The notes below the pieces were generated by a model that was given only the letters and a program-made list of their open reading frames with translations, was not told where the DNA came from and did no database searches. A stretch of DNA of 64,000 nt from Paulownia fortunei (taxonomy: Eukaryota; Streptophyta; Magnoliopsida; Lamiales; Paulowniaceae). The stretch's first letter is position 1. The number at the start of each line of letters is the position of its first letter. Below, piece by piece: positions 45,184 through 55,561 of this stretch. Position numbers and translations under genes: made by a program. The stretch spans positions 6,076,001 to 6,140,000 of the forward strand of contig CM033124.1 in assembly GCA_019321725.1 (NCBI GenBank), read 5' to 3'.

Positions 45184-47040
45184 ATGGGAGGATCTTAAGA
45201 TGAAACAATAGCCCAATTGAAATAGAAATAGAATATAAAGAAAAGAAAATAAAGAGGTGAGCCACCTGGAGCTTGAGCCAAAAGAGGAAAACCATCTGGT
45301 GCTGTTGCCGGCACATCTCCGGCACCAGAAATTCCTATGGAGCCTGAGGTTGATGCCGTACCCATAGCTATTGAATATCCACCACTTGAAATCACCTCTG
45401 AACCTCACAAAGAAGCACCAATTGCTGAATAAGAACAAGTCACAGAACCTGTTCAAATGAGCTCTTTGTTTCATACTCCAACAACATCTCTTGCCAATAC
45501 TGCTGAAGTTGCTGAAACATTGAGGGACTTTAACCAAGGGCAACGAACTGATCCTACTAGAGAGAAAGCTGAAACTATTCCGACTCTATTCCTTAACCCA
45601 CTGCCCGTTTATCTAATTTCTCTGATTCTGTAGAATTCATAGTGCAACAAGGTAGTACTAGTGGTGTTCCTGTTTGAAGTCCTGTTCGAACACAAGGCCA
45701 AACAACATAAATTCTAGAAGAATTCAATCCTCAAGGTAATATTCATATTTCTATTTCTAATAATTCTTCTGAGGAATCTGCTCAAGGAGATGATATGGAT
45801 GTTGAAGGTGACAGAATCGAGGTAAGTAAAGTTGTATCCCACAAATTTTATTCTGATTATGCAAAAGAAATGTGGGAATGTGTTTCTTAAAAGAAACTGT
45901 GGTCTGAGAGAAGGTCAATTAAGTTAAGTGATTTTGAGGATCCTGGGTTAGACTCAATTTTGATTGCTAGGCAATTGATTGGTTATGTGACAGACATTAA
46001 ATCTTATGTTCCTCAAGTTGTTAAGGAATTTTATTGCAATCTGCATTCTGATATTATTAAGGCTGATTTCGGTAAATTTGGTAATGTTATGTTAGGGGTA
46101 AGGTTTACTTGTTTTTGGCTAAGATGATCAATGACTATTTGGGAACCACTCAAGTTGAATTTGCTCAGTTACCAATTAATTTTGATACGATCATTAGGGA
46201 GTTGATTGGAGGTAGTTTGAATGCTTAGCCTAGAAATTCTTCTACTTTTCCTACCGCCAAATTGATTCTTAAATATGCTATTTTTCACAAAGTAGCAATG
46301 ACTAATTGGACTCCCATAGCCAATCACACAGTACTTCTTAAGGATCAGGCTATACTAATTTATTGTATTGGGACAGGGCATCCTTATGACCTAGGCAGAC
46401 ACATCATGAGAACCATTACTAAGCATGCTAAAGTGAAGACTACTACTGGTCATTTACCATTTTCTTTCCTGATTTACAATGTGCTGGTTTCTCAAGGATT
46501 TAAGAAGCTCAGGCCCGAACAGATGGAATATCCTAGAGTTGATTACTCTATTTCTACTAGGCTTGGCAAGTTTAAGAGACATTTGGATGACTTACCCACT
46601 CCTGGTCCATCTTCTATTAGAACACGGCCTGGAACATTTGCTGCTCCATTCTCTTCTGAGGATCTATTAGACTATCTAGAGAGATAATTACTTGCAGCAC
46701 GGTAATAAATTGAGAAGGGCAGGCTAAGGATAAAGAAGTTCTACATCTTATTGCCCAACTCAAAGGTTCTACTTCCCAAGCTGCTACTACTACTGCTACT
46801 GAACCACTTTCCTTGGATAGTTCTGGCTCTGCTACTTAAGCATCTGGTCCTTCAGCATTTTTGGCCAAAAAGAGGGAGTCAGTTACTGTTGCAGGGGCTG
46901 CAAACGTAAGGACTTCTGGTGCAGGGGGAGTTCATGTTGAACCTGGAGTTGCAGCTGCCACAGAGCTTGGAGAATAAGCATTGGATATTGATACTCAATA
47001 GGATAGTGAAGGACAAGCTGAAGCTGATAAAGAAGCTTGA
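45184..47040 (+). pseudogene. Third (env-position) ORF of the SIRE-like element, broken
   Basis: From ATG 45184 the frame hits a stop after four codons, but degenerate coding sequence continues with AVAGTSPAPEIPMEPEVDAV and EYPPLEITSEPHKEAPIAE near 45300-45430, a proline/acidic-rich N-terminal part. The best preserved piece is 46262-46687 with VAMTNWTPIANHTVLLKDQA, GTGHPYDLGRHIMRTITKHA, LPFSFLIYNVLVSQGF and DLPTPGPSS. The NW-P-x(n)-LL-x(5)-G layout followed by LPF/GL-S-LI resembles the domain called putative plant transposon protein, found beside SIRE-type pols. The tail 46690-47040 is alanine/serine/threonine-rich and acidic. No signal peptide or clear membrane segment is visible. Function unknown; it is sometimes called env-like by position only. 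Confidence 0.6.
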
Positions 47041-47344
47041 ATAATGCTTTGATTTTGGTTGATGATGTTTTTAATTATGTGATTAAAACTGATTTGCTAC
47101 TTTTGAAGTTTTAATATTTTGGTTAATATGTTAAGGGAAGTATTTTAAAAGTAGGTAGACTGTTTAATTGCCCCTAAACATTGTTTTATCTGCCTTAGTA
47201 TATTATTCACTATCATGTCCAGTTTCATGTTTGAACACAGGTTTTTGGACTAAATTGCTTATATGATATTTCTTGATGGAACATGCATACTTGAACCTAT
47301 TTTCAAACACTAAGGTAAAATTGTTGATTTTGACAAAATATGTC
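47041..47344 (+). other. 3' UTR of the SIRE-like element
   Basis: About 300 bp without a gene between the third ORF and the polypurine tract; contains no repeat that I recognise. Confidence 0.6.
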
Positions 47345-47356
47345 AATGGGGGAGAT
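47345..47356 (+). promoter_or_regulatory. Polypurine tract of the SIRE-like element
   Basis: AATGGGGGAGAT followed by TGTTAAG; AAxGGGGGAGATTG before TGTT is the usual copia plus-strand primer. Confidence 0.9.
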
Positions 47357-48444
47357 TGTTAAGTCCGTGTGACTTACATAATTTAATTGGCATTATTTGA
47401 TCAAAATGGTAAGTGTAATTTATTATGTCATCTAATTAAGGTAGGTTAGGTTTTGCACGTTTAATAAGAATTTTAATGCTAAACTAACTTTTGCTTATTT
47501 GTTTCCTTGTAGGAATCAAACTCTTTTATTACCATATTGGATTGATTTATTAAATACAAGCTTGTAGTATTTATGGAAATAAATCTACAAGATGTCTTTT
47601 AATAATTCTATATCCAGTTCGAAAGGAAGTAGAATTATTATGGACTTACCTTATGAAGAGGAGACTTGGCAGATTTCCTACCTTCCAAGAAGTTGTGTAT
47701 CATTATTTAGAGAAGGAAATTATTGTAATCTTGAACTCCAAGATTCAGATTTATACACGGTTGTTAATGGTAGAATTATGGAGGGAAAGCTTTTGTAATA
47801 GACTAGGAATCTTTCCTTGTAATTGTTTAGAAATCAACTAGAGTGTTTTGTGTATTTAAACACAAACACACATTAGTTTGAGTTGCTAATTTTAGAGAAG
47901 AAATCTAGAGATTATAGGCAGTCAATTCTCCCTTCAGTGCATATAAAAGATTGAGATTGAAATTCGAATTTCAAGCTAGCACTGAAGATTTAAGTCTGTT
48001 CCAGACTATATCATAACAACACATTGAACATCTTTTGGGAGAAGGAAATGAGTTCTCGTGAGATAACGCTTTGCCATTTTGAGGGGAGGTGTTGAAGGGA
48101 GTTCAACGAGGCAGATTCAAGCCAAGGGGATCTCGCAAACAAGTCTATCGATGAAGCAATACAAGAACGGCGTCAAAACAAAAAGGGAGTCTTTGGTTTT
48201 CTGTTATAAGTTCTATTATTATATTGTGTTAAACTTTACTGATAGTGAATTATTTTATCTCTTGGCGTAGTCTCGAGGAGTAGGATATTGAGATCCGAAC
48301 CTCATTAAAATTGGTGGTGTCAATTTTAAATTCCATTGTGCATGTTGTTTTATATTATAATATTTGTTCAAACATTAATTGGAACATAATGAATCTCCTA
48401 AACTGTTTAATTGAATTAATTGAACTCGGCAATAAATTCTAACA
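47357..48444 (+). repeat. 3' LTR of the SIRE-like element
   Basis: It starts TGTTAAGTCCGTG after the polypurine tract and ends AATAAATTCTAACA, giving TG...CA ends and 1088 bp. A TATA-like TTTGTGTATTTAAACAC is near 47846. No 5' LTR is in the window to compare. The frames 47592-47841 and 48079-48270 are inside the LTR. Confidence 0.85.
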
Positions 48445-48840
48445 AGTGCATTGAGCTTCGTGAATTCAAATAGTTTTTCATTTTGGAACTTATGGCTACT
48501 ATATGTACCTATGCTTATATCTCTATACGGTTTGGTCTGTGGTATATACTATTGATCTATTATTACAACCTCACATCTTGGTCTTAATTATAATAATTAA
48601 AATCAACTTGAAATTGGTTAAGTCTCAAGAAGCAATAAAAATATAACATGTGCTCATCACAATAAAAATAATATTCCTATCACAATACAAGCATGAAATC
48701 ATAACTCCATAAAAATGGCTTTCCAAACATTGACAAAAGTGATTTAGTCAGTATTGAAATTAAGCAAGCACCAAGTGTTTCCCAACATCATGATTCTTAC
48801 AAATATCTCAAACTAAACAAGATGAAAGAAGAAATTACAT
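48445..48840 (-). repeat. Athila-B-type LTR fragment
   Basis: It matches 10598-10975 over its whole length by eye (shared words include GCTTATATCTCTATA, TCTGTGG, ATTATTACAACCTCAC and AAGCAAGCACCAAGTGTTT). It abuts the SIRE 3' LTR end at 48444, so SIRE may have inserted into an Athila-B-type LTR, possibly the other LTR of Athila-B itself. Confidence 0.65.
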
Positions 48841-49958
48841 ATTTTGATAATTATATATGATGTTAATTATGAGCATGTATGGGATGATCCTGAGGCATTA
48901 GACCAATGTGATTGATTTTATTTAATATTTTTAGATTTTAAAATGGGGCCTGCGAGCCTCTTATTCTATCTATGTAAGTTATTTTATTTTCTATAAAGAG
49001 AGTAGAAAAGATAGTGAGGTTTTTTCTTTTTCTTTGGAAGATGATAGAGAATAAAAAAGGAGGTTCTAAAGAAGGCCTATGTTTGTATGGTATACAATTA
49101 TGTAATAGAATAAGTTCTATTCCATTTTATTATCCTTAGACTGACATTAGGTCCATTTTTAGCTTAAATAGACCGCATAAGACTGGTTCATGATCATCCA
49201 TTTATTTAAATATGTATTATATGCATGCTTAAGATTTTATTTAATGCTTTTATGTTTGCGCAATGATATTATGATATCATGCATTAAATAATCAATCTTA
49301 TTTAAATTATGATGAGGTTTTGGATAAAATTAAACACCATTTAATTTACTAAAATTAAGTAAAAGAATTTTTTGAAAATTTAATTTCAAAAAAAAAAATG
49401 GACAAGTTAGGTAGAACCTATCGTTCCATGCCTACCATCAAAGATAGAAACATGACGACCGCTACCACACTTGATCACTGGTCATGAGTCGTGGGGTGGT
49501 CTTGTGTTGAAGAGCTGTGATTTCTACTAAGCATTGAGATGCTCGTAGGATGGAATCGTCTTATATTGGTCATGAGTCATGGGGCATCTTGATGCTCTAT
49601 CTACACGAATGTTTGATGGGTATTGTTTGGCACTTAGTACCATATAAGCTCATAAAATTGGGGTATATGGAAAGAGGTGAGACAACACAAACTTGAGGGT
49701 TGTATAGTGATACAATCGTCAGAGTTGACTATCGATAGAAATATTTCATGGGCTCACAATATTGGGGTGTGAAATATTTCCATTGGACTTCAAACTCACT
49801 AGAAAATTTGATTTTCCGAAATTCCAATAGGGGTGATGGAATTCGAAGAAAATAGTGGGAGATATTCAGTATTGAAGACCTTATATTAAATGAATATATT
49901 TTTCCCATAGTTTACTCATTTTCTACTTTGTGCATGTTTTGTAGATTATTCTACTAAA
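48841..49958 (+). other. 5' noncoding region of the + TNT1-94-like copy
   Basis: About 1.1 kb without a gene. It includes an A9 run near 49388-49397, two similar segments CATGAGTCGTGGGG (49482-49496) and CATGAGTCATGGGG (49570-49583), and ATATTTCATGGGCTCACAATATTGGGGTG-type words shared with 63060-63500 on the other strand. It probably includes part of an LTR and the leader, but I cannot set the border. Confidence 0.55.
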
Positions 49959-50760
49959 ATGGCAAAGAATCCACTTGCAATCATCCTTGAACAAAACTAA
50001 TTGACTGGATCTAACTTTGTCGATTGGCTAAGAAACCTAAAGATAGTTCTTTGGTTGGAGAAGAGGGCATATGTTGTCGACACTGTGTCTTCTTCGGTTC
50101 CACTAAAGGAGAGGATTATGCAGATTACTTACGTCATATTGATGACAATTTGCAGGCTTGATGCCATATGTTGGAATCGATGTCAAATAAGCTGCAGAGG
50201 CAGAACGAGGATCAAGATACTACTTATGGGATCCTCATTTACCTACAAAAGTTGTATGGTGAAAAAACTCGGCAGAAGAGATATCAGATCTCAAAAGAGC
50301 TTTTCAGATGTCGTATGACTGAGGGCTCTTCAGTCCATGATCGTGGATTGAAGATGATAGCCTTATTGAAAGGCAAGCGTCCCTTGGAGTCGTTATGGAT
50401 AACGAACTCTATACAGACCTTCTGCTGTAGTCTCTGTCTCCATCATTTGACACCTTTGTTGTCAACTTTAACATGCACAACATGGAGACTAGTCTTGCTG
50501 AACTTATGAACATGTTAAAGATGGTTGAGTCCACCATGATAAAAGATAAGACGATTTTGCTTGTTAGATCTTCTTTCAAATCAAAGGCTAAAAAACCCAA
50601 GAAATGAAAGAAGAAAGGAAAGGGTTCCTCTAAACCAACAAGTTGAAAGCTAATGGAGGTGTCAATCATGTTTTTTCTCAAGCCAATGATAAGTGCCATT
50701 ACTGCGGCAAACCAAGGCATTGGAAGAGGAATTCCAAAGAGTATAGGTTAACTTGTCAGT
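49959..50760 (+). pseudogene. gag of the + TNT1-94-like copy, broken
   Basis: ATG 49959 gives MAKNPLAIILEQN, a stop, then LTGSNFVDWLRNLKIVLWLE, the usual start of copia gag polypeptides. Shifted frames continue with LESMSNKLQRQNEDQ, LYGEKTRQKRYQISKELF and RMTEGSSVHDRGLKMI. Near 50696-50740 is the zinc knuckle CHYCGKPRHWKRNSK, in which the last cysteine of CCHC is replaced by serine. Stops and frameshifts prevent a product. Confidence 0.82.
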
Positions 50761-52150
50761 TAACAATACTTCTTGGGTATTAGATACTATTTGTGGCTCA
50801 CATATCTACAATGATTTGCAGATGATGGCAAGAAGTAGGAAGGTAAATGGAGGAGAGATGGTCCTTAGGATAGGGAATGGAACAAGAGTTGCTGCATTAG
50901 CTATAGGGATCGTTAATCTAGCTTTTGAAATTGGTTCTATAATAGTTTTAAAAAATTATCTTTTTGTTCCATATATTATTAAGAACATTATCTCTATTCC
51001 AGTTTTGGATAGAGAAGGTTTTAAATTTACCATTGATAATGGAAGTTGTTTTATTTTCAAATATTCTATTCTGGTTTTTTAACGAATTGTTTATATATTG
51101 TTACTCCCCATAACCCTATTTTCACAATTCAACAAAATAAGATAAAATTAGATAATCATAGTTCCATAAGCCTGTGGCACACAAGATTAGGACATATTTC
51201 TAAGAAAAGGATTTAAAAATTAGCACAATTACTCGATTTAAAGAAAGAGCAAGAACTGTTAATATGTGAATCCTGCCTCAAAAGAAAGATGACCAAATCT
51301 CCATTTGTTGGACAAGTGGAGCGAGCCAAGCATCTATTGGATTTGATCTATACAGATGTATGTGGGCCACTAAATGTTAGTGCCCGTGGGAACTATAACT
51401 ACTTCTCAACCTTTATTGATAACTTCTCTAGGTATAGTTGTGTATACATTTTAAGGTATAAGTCTAAAGTATTTGAAAAGATCAAAGAATTTAGAACCGA
51501 AGCAAAGAAACAAACTGGATTAAGTATAAAAACTCTTCGATCTGATCGAGGAGGTGAATACTTAAATACATAATTTTTAGATTATCTAAAAGAGAATGAG
51601 ATTCTCTCACAGTGGACTCCTCCTGCTACTCCCCAACTCAACGGTGTTGCAGAATACAGAAATCGAACCTTGTTGGACATGGTTCGATCTATGATGTGCT
51701 TCACTTTATTACCTCTTTCATTATGGGGTTATGCCTTAAAAATGGCAATATACCTATTAAATAGGGTGCCATCTAAAGTCGTGCTTAAAACACCATATGA
51801 GATGTAGTGTGGAAAGATACCTTCCCAAAAATACCTTAGGGTATGGGAGTGTACTGCTTATGTGAAGCAGTAAGTGGGACAAAAGTTGGATATGAGATCC
51901 AACTTATGCAAGTTTTTGGGGTATCCAAAGGAGTCTATTGGATACTGTTTCTATGACGATACAAAACAAATGGTGTTTGTTTATAGGAATGCTACCTTCC
52001 TTGAAGAATAATTTCTTTCAGATAGAAGTGGCAATGTCGTAGAACTTGAAGAGGTTCAAGAACTATAGAACACTCTAACTGACATAGTAAATAGTACACC
52101 AGCTGATGCTGGACACGAAGATCTACCTAAGAGGTACAACTTGTTGTTAG
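50745..52150 (+). pseudogene. Protease and integrase of the + TNT1-94-like copy, broken
   Basis: The protease start SWVLDTICGSHIYNDLQMM at about 50765-50822 has DTI in place of the DTG/DSG active site. 51160-51290 is the GAG-pre-integrase part (SLWHTRLGHISKKRI, LICESCLKRKMTKSPF). 51289-51573 carries the integrase core with LIYTDVCGPL, YFSTFIDNFSRYSCVYI and KTLRSDRGGEY, and 51630-51800 has LNGVAEYRNRTLLDMVRSMM and LWGYALKMAIYLLNRVPSKV. Stops near 51081, 51571 and 51806. Confidence 0.84.
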
Positions 52151-53160
52151 AAAACAAATAAGAGGGACTCCCCTTGGATAATGATCCAAGAAGCTATGGA
52201 GAGACGATGTTTGATATCGACTAGGAGAAATAGCAAGAAGCTATGTAGTCCGAAATGGACTCCATGTACTCCAACAAGGTATGAACCTTAATGGACCCAC
52301 CATAGGGAATTGTTCCTATTGGCTACAAATGAGTCAATAAGCGGAAGCTTGGAGTAGATGGAGAGGTAGCGACCTATAAGGCACGATTGATAGCAAAAGG
52401 TTATACTCAGAAGCAATTAATTGATTATTAGGAAACTTTCTCGCCAGTAGCAATGCTTAAATCCATACGGATACTGTTGGCCATATCTGCATATTATAAC
52501 TATAATATATGACAAATGGATATGAAGACCACTTTCTTTAATGGAAACATTAGGGAAAAGATCTATATGAAACAGTCAGAAGGCTTCATATCCAGTGGGA
52601 GCGAACAAAAGGTTTGCAAGCTATAAAGATCCATTTATAGACTCAAACAAGCTTCGAGGAATTAGAATATCCGATTTGATGAAATAATTAAAACCTTTAA
52701 CTTTTATAAGAACCCTAATGAACCATGTGTCTACAAGAAGGTTAGTGGGAGTGTAGTTACGTTTGTTGTGCTCTATGTTGATGAAATCATACTCATTCAG
52801 AATAATATAGAGATGTTGCAGTCAACGAGAACTTGGTTATCTAATCAGTTTTCTATGAAGGACTTGGGAGATGTATCTTTTATTTTAGGGATAAAGATTT
52901 ATAGAGATAGATCTAGAAGGATGATCAGACTATCCTAGTCCATGTACATAAACAAAGTGCTAAAAAGGTTTAGCATGGAGAAATCCAAGAGAGGATTCTT
53001 GCCTATGAGTCATAGGGTATTACTCTCTAAGGTTATGTCTCCCAAGATACCTAAAGAGAGAGAAAGGATGGCTCGCATACCTTATGCTTCCGCAATAGGG
53101 AGCATAATGTTATGTACAAGGTCTGATATAACACATGCTTTGAGTGTTACGAGTATTATC
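52150..53160 (+). pseudogene. Reverse transcriptase of the + TNT1-94-like copy, active site changed, 3' truncated
   Basis: Shown by VATYKARLIAKGYTQKQLID, ETFSPVAMLKSIRILLAI, MDMKTTFFNGNIREKIYMKQ and RLKQASRN in fragmented frames. The catalytic box near 52774-52790 is LYVDEIIL instead of YVDD, so the second aspartate is glutamate. SMKDLGDVSFILGIKIYRD and the MYINKVLKRFSMEKSK stretch follow (52855-52990), then RIPYASAIGSIM and a break after DITHALSVTS at 53150, where the minus copy goes on with RYQSNAGEEHW. Confidence 0.84.
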
Positions 53161-53585
53161 TTCATATTATAGTTTCAAAAATTTTAAAAATTAATTTTTA
53201 TTATTCTTGAAAATTTACTCCGATTCAAAATTAGTAAACAATTAAAAAGATACAAGGAATCTTTTTTATTGGTATTGTTCTTCTGTATTGTGGACCTGAT
53301 AGAGGAGAGACATTTGGATCCCTGCAAGTTCTAATAGTCCACGATAAGCAATTGATTGTTTCTTTTCCTACAACAACCGTAGTACTCGGAAGGTATAATC
53401 CAAAGTTTATATTTATATATTTACTTGAATAAGCGCAATCATTAAAATTCTTTTCGAATAAAAGGGGTTTAAATTTATATTTGATAAAATTTTAATTTTT
53501 CGCTGCGTATACTCCTGCGATTATAGCAAAACCAAGAATTTTATTTACTAATTCGCCAAAACTTTAGAAAAAATCTTATTGACAG
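53161..53585 (+). repeat. LTR-like fragment of an unplaced copia-type element
   Basis: No coding sequence. 53260-53400 resembles 57955-58130 (shared words GAGACATTTGGATCC, GCAATTGATTGTTT against GCAATCGATTGTTT, and a GTACTCGGAAGGTATAA against GTGCTCAAAGGTACAA pair). Such words are common in plant copia LTR 3' parts. It lies between the truncated RT of the + copy and the truncated LINE. Confidence 0.4.
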
Positions 53586-54075
53586 CATTGTAAAGGCTTA
53601 TTGGCTGCCCAAGAAGCTGGGCTCTCCTTTGGGATTAAAACAATGGAAGTCATCATAAAATTACGCGGAAATGGAACTCCATTAAAGAACTCTGTGCACA
53701 CCTCCATTAAATCTGCTCAGACTATATCCCAGCAGTGTTGAAAGAACAACGAAGGAAAACCATCCGGTCCTGCAATATTTTGTTTGTGAATTTAAAAGAC
53801 CACTTCTTTCATTTCTTGATGAGTAGGGGATGTGCATAGTTCCAGCCCATCTGCCTCTGTCAAAATAGGGGTGGCGGGATCCAACAACTCACGATTGTAT
53901 TGTATAAGATCAGATGCCAATAGCTTTTGGAAAAATTCTACAGCAGAAGTTCCACTTCGAGCTTAATCAGAAACTGCCACGCCATTCTCATCAATTGAAT
54001 GAATCCAAGATTTAAGTCTTTTCTTTTTCACGATGTTATAAAAGAATTTTATATTTATTTTATCCACATCCAACC
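53586..54075 (-). pseudogene. LINE ORF2, start of reverse transcriptase domain
   Basis: The minus-strand translation shows FTNKILQDRMVFLRCSF-type sequence in one frame and, in the neighbouring frame, GPDGFPSSFFQHCW, FFNGVPFPRNF and VLIPKESPASW. GPDG-x-P and LIPK are the first RT landmarks of plant LINEs. Upstream, 53960-53870 holds FYKELLASDLIQYNRELLDP. Nothing after the LIPK motif survives. Confidence 0.72.
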
Positions 54076-54289
54076 ACTTAACATCAGCCTTTTGCGCCAA
54101 TAATTTTCTTCTACGGACAAAGCTTGTGCCAAGAGTGCATACTTCGCTTCATATCAATTTTGTTCTCCTCCGGTTGGTAGGTTATCAAATTTCACTCTTC
54201 TCCACTTCAATTTCTGCTTCCTTAAGATTATAAAAGGTATTGCCAAAATTCGCCTAGTTCCACCATTTAAGATGATTCTTAATGCGATA

Positions 54290-55089
54290 TAATTTTTGCT
54301 ATAGATTAAGAATCCCCTTCCTAAAAATTGGCTGATTCCAAACCTCCCTCACCGAAGGTAAAAAAATCATGATGTGTAATTCAACAATTAAGGAATCTAA
54401 ATATAGTAGGATCACGTTGTGATCTATTATCAAAGGACACAATAAGGGCATGGTGCCCCGAGCAATACCTTGCGGAGTGAGTGACACTAGTACTGAAAAA
54501 TAAATCCGTCCATTTGGGAGTGTATAACATTCTATCAAGGCATTCCATAATCTTTTTTTTGTCAACGTAAACGGTGATCCAATGTATCCAGCATCTTGCA
54601 AAGAATAATCCATCATACAATGGTTGAAATCTTCCATAGCATTCAACGGATGAAGATCACCCCATTTTTTTTTCTATTGATTGCATAATAATACTAAAGT
54701 CTCCTCCAATAATCCAAGGGGCTAATCTCATTTGTAGTCCACTAATCCGTCCCATAGATCCAGCATTTCTATTTTTGGGCACTTTCCATAAACAAAAGAC
54801 CAATAAAAGGTTGAACTGCTAGAGATTTAATTTTGAAGTGAAGGAATTGGTCGTGATTAACTAGCATCTCTATCCCATCAACCAGATTTGCAAAAACCCA
54901 TATGGTATTAATAAAGTTCATGAACAGTTGATCATATCCAAACTTCCTTAGTAAACAATTTTGCTGTAGTCTTGCCTTTGGTTCCAAAATTGCAACGATT
55001 TTGGGATGTTTTTTGTATTATCATCCATTTTAGGGTACGTTGGGACATTGGTTCCCTAAACCCCTAACATTCCATACAACTATCTTCAT
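54290..55089 (-). pseudogene. LINE ORF2, endonuclease domain, broken
   Basis: ATG 55089 gives MKIVVWNVRGLGNQ, the usual start of the apurinic-type endonuclease (WNxRGL). Then come ILEPKARLQQNCLLRKFGYD with the ExK catalytic glutamate, WVFANLVDGIEM, and PWIIGGDFSIIMQS, the equivalent of GDFN. 54646-54381 contains the FQPLYDGLFFARCW and ITVYVDKKKIMECLDRMLYT parts in two frames, the equivalent of the LxDxxxxGxxFTW and LDRxL landmarks, and HSARYCSGHHALIVSF with the SDH-like histidine region. Stops and frameshifts occur throughout. The enzyme would nick target DNA for reverse transcription. Confidence 0.76.
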
Positions 55090-55561
55090 TGAGACATATT
55101 TGAAGAAGTGGATTCTACGGTGGCACGCGAATGTGTTGTGATTCTTGTTGCCTGACCTTTAGTAGTTTTTTGAGCTTTTCTCTTGCATTTTATGTCTCAG
55201 AGCCAACATCCACCCTGTCTGCTAATATGTTACAAGAATTAGAGCGAGCATAAACGGCAAACTGCTTCAAATCATCATCAGTATTAGTCTCTTTTCTTGA
55301 GAAAAGTTTGCATTATCTACAAGTAGGTTTTTCCTTTTCAAGCATTTCATCATGTAGTTGGTGTGCATTATGAACCTGGAATTCCTCATCAAATAACATT
55401 AGCTGCAAGAAATGATTTTCCCCACATACCTCCTATGTTGGAGTAGGGTAAGGGTTTTGATTCCCTAAACCCTCGTTATTACCCTCATTAATATACCCGT
55501 ATTTAAACCTTTAGTCATCTTAGGGCTGGAATTAACTATCATTAATTCCAGCATCCACTGT
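55090..55561 (-). other. LINE inter-ORF region
   Basis: About 470 bp without a clear frame. The end of ORF1 is probably somewhere here in degenerate form (KKAQKTTKGQATRITT-like basic sequence on the minus strand near 55150-55180). Confidence 0.45.

Larger units (their letters stand above)
20336..48444 (+). mobile_element. SIRE/Maximus-like Ty1/copia element, 5' end missing, interrupted by Tekay-1
   Basis: The parts in order are a gag C-terminus with zinc knuckle (20339-20960), then after removal of 20966-40604 the protease, integrase, RT and RNase H (40605-44090), a third ORF (45184-47040), a polypurine tract and a 3' LTR (47357-48444). The gag frame ends KSKLDKILS before the insertion and continues TGQVGENHQGIGYIGE after it, matching the LDxIL-x-G-x-GLGYIG motif of this lineage. 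A third ORF after pol is a known feature of SIRE-type elements. The 5' LTR and most of gag are absent. Confidence 0.85.
48841..53160 (+). mobile_element. TNT1-94-like Ty1/copia copy on +, 3' part missing
   Basis: It has a 5' noncoding block (48841-49958), gag, protease, integrase and RT, breaking off in RNase H near 53160. The same gene order and many identical words occur in the minus copy at 59037-64000. Primer-binding site and LTR borders were not found; the 5' block is shared by both copies (words GCAAGCCTCTTATT or GCGAGCCTCTTATT, and GGTCATGAGTCATGGGG-like repeats). Every domain has stops or frameshifts. Confidence 0.78.

Noticed and set aside
45145..45543. 132-codon frame on - over the SIRE third ORF
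   Set aside because: Antisense shadow of the proline/acidic-rich part of the third ORF, which is the strand with family-like words.
46262..46687. Possible host gene in the middle of the window
   Set aside because: It lies between a SIRE pol and its polypurine tract/LTR and matches a transposon-linked domain, so it belongs to the element.
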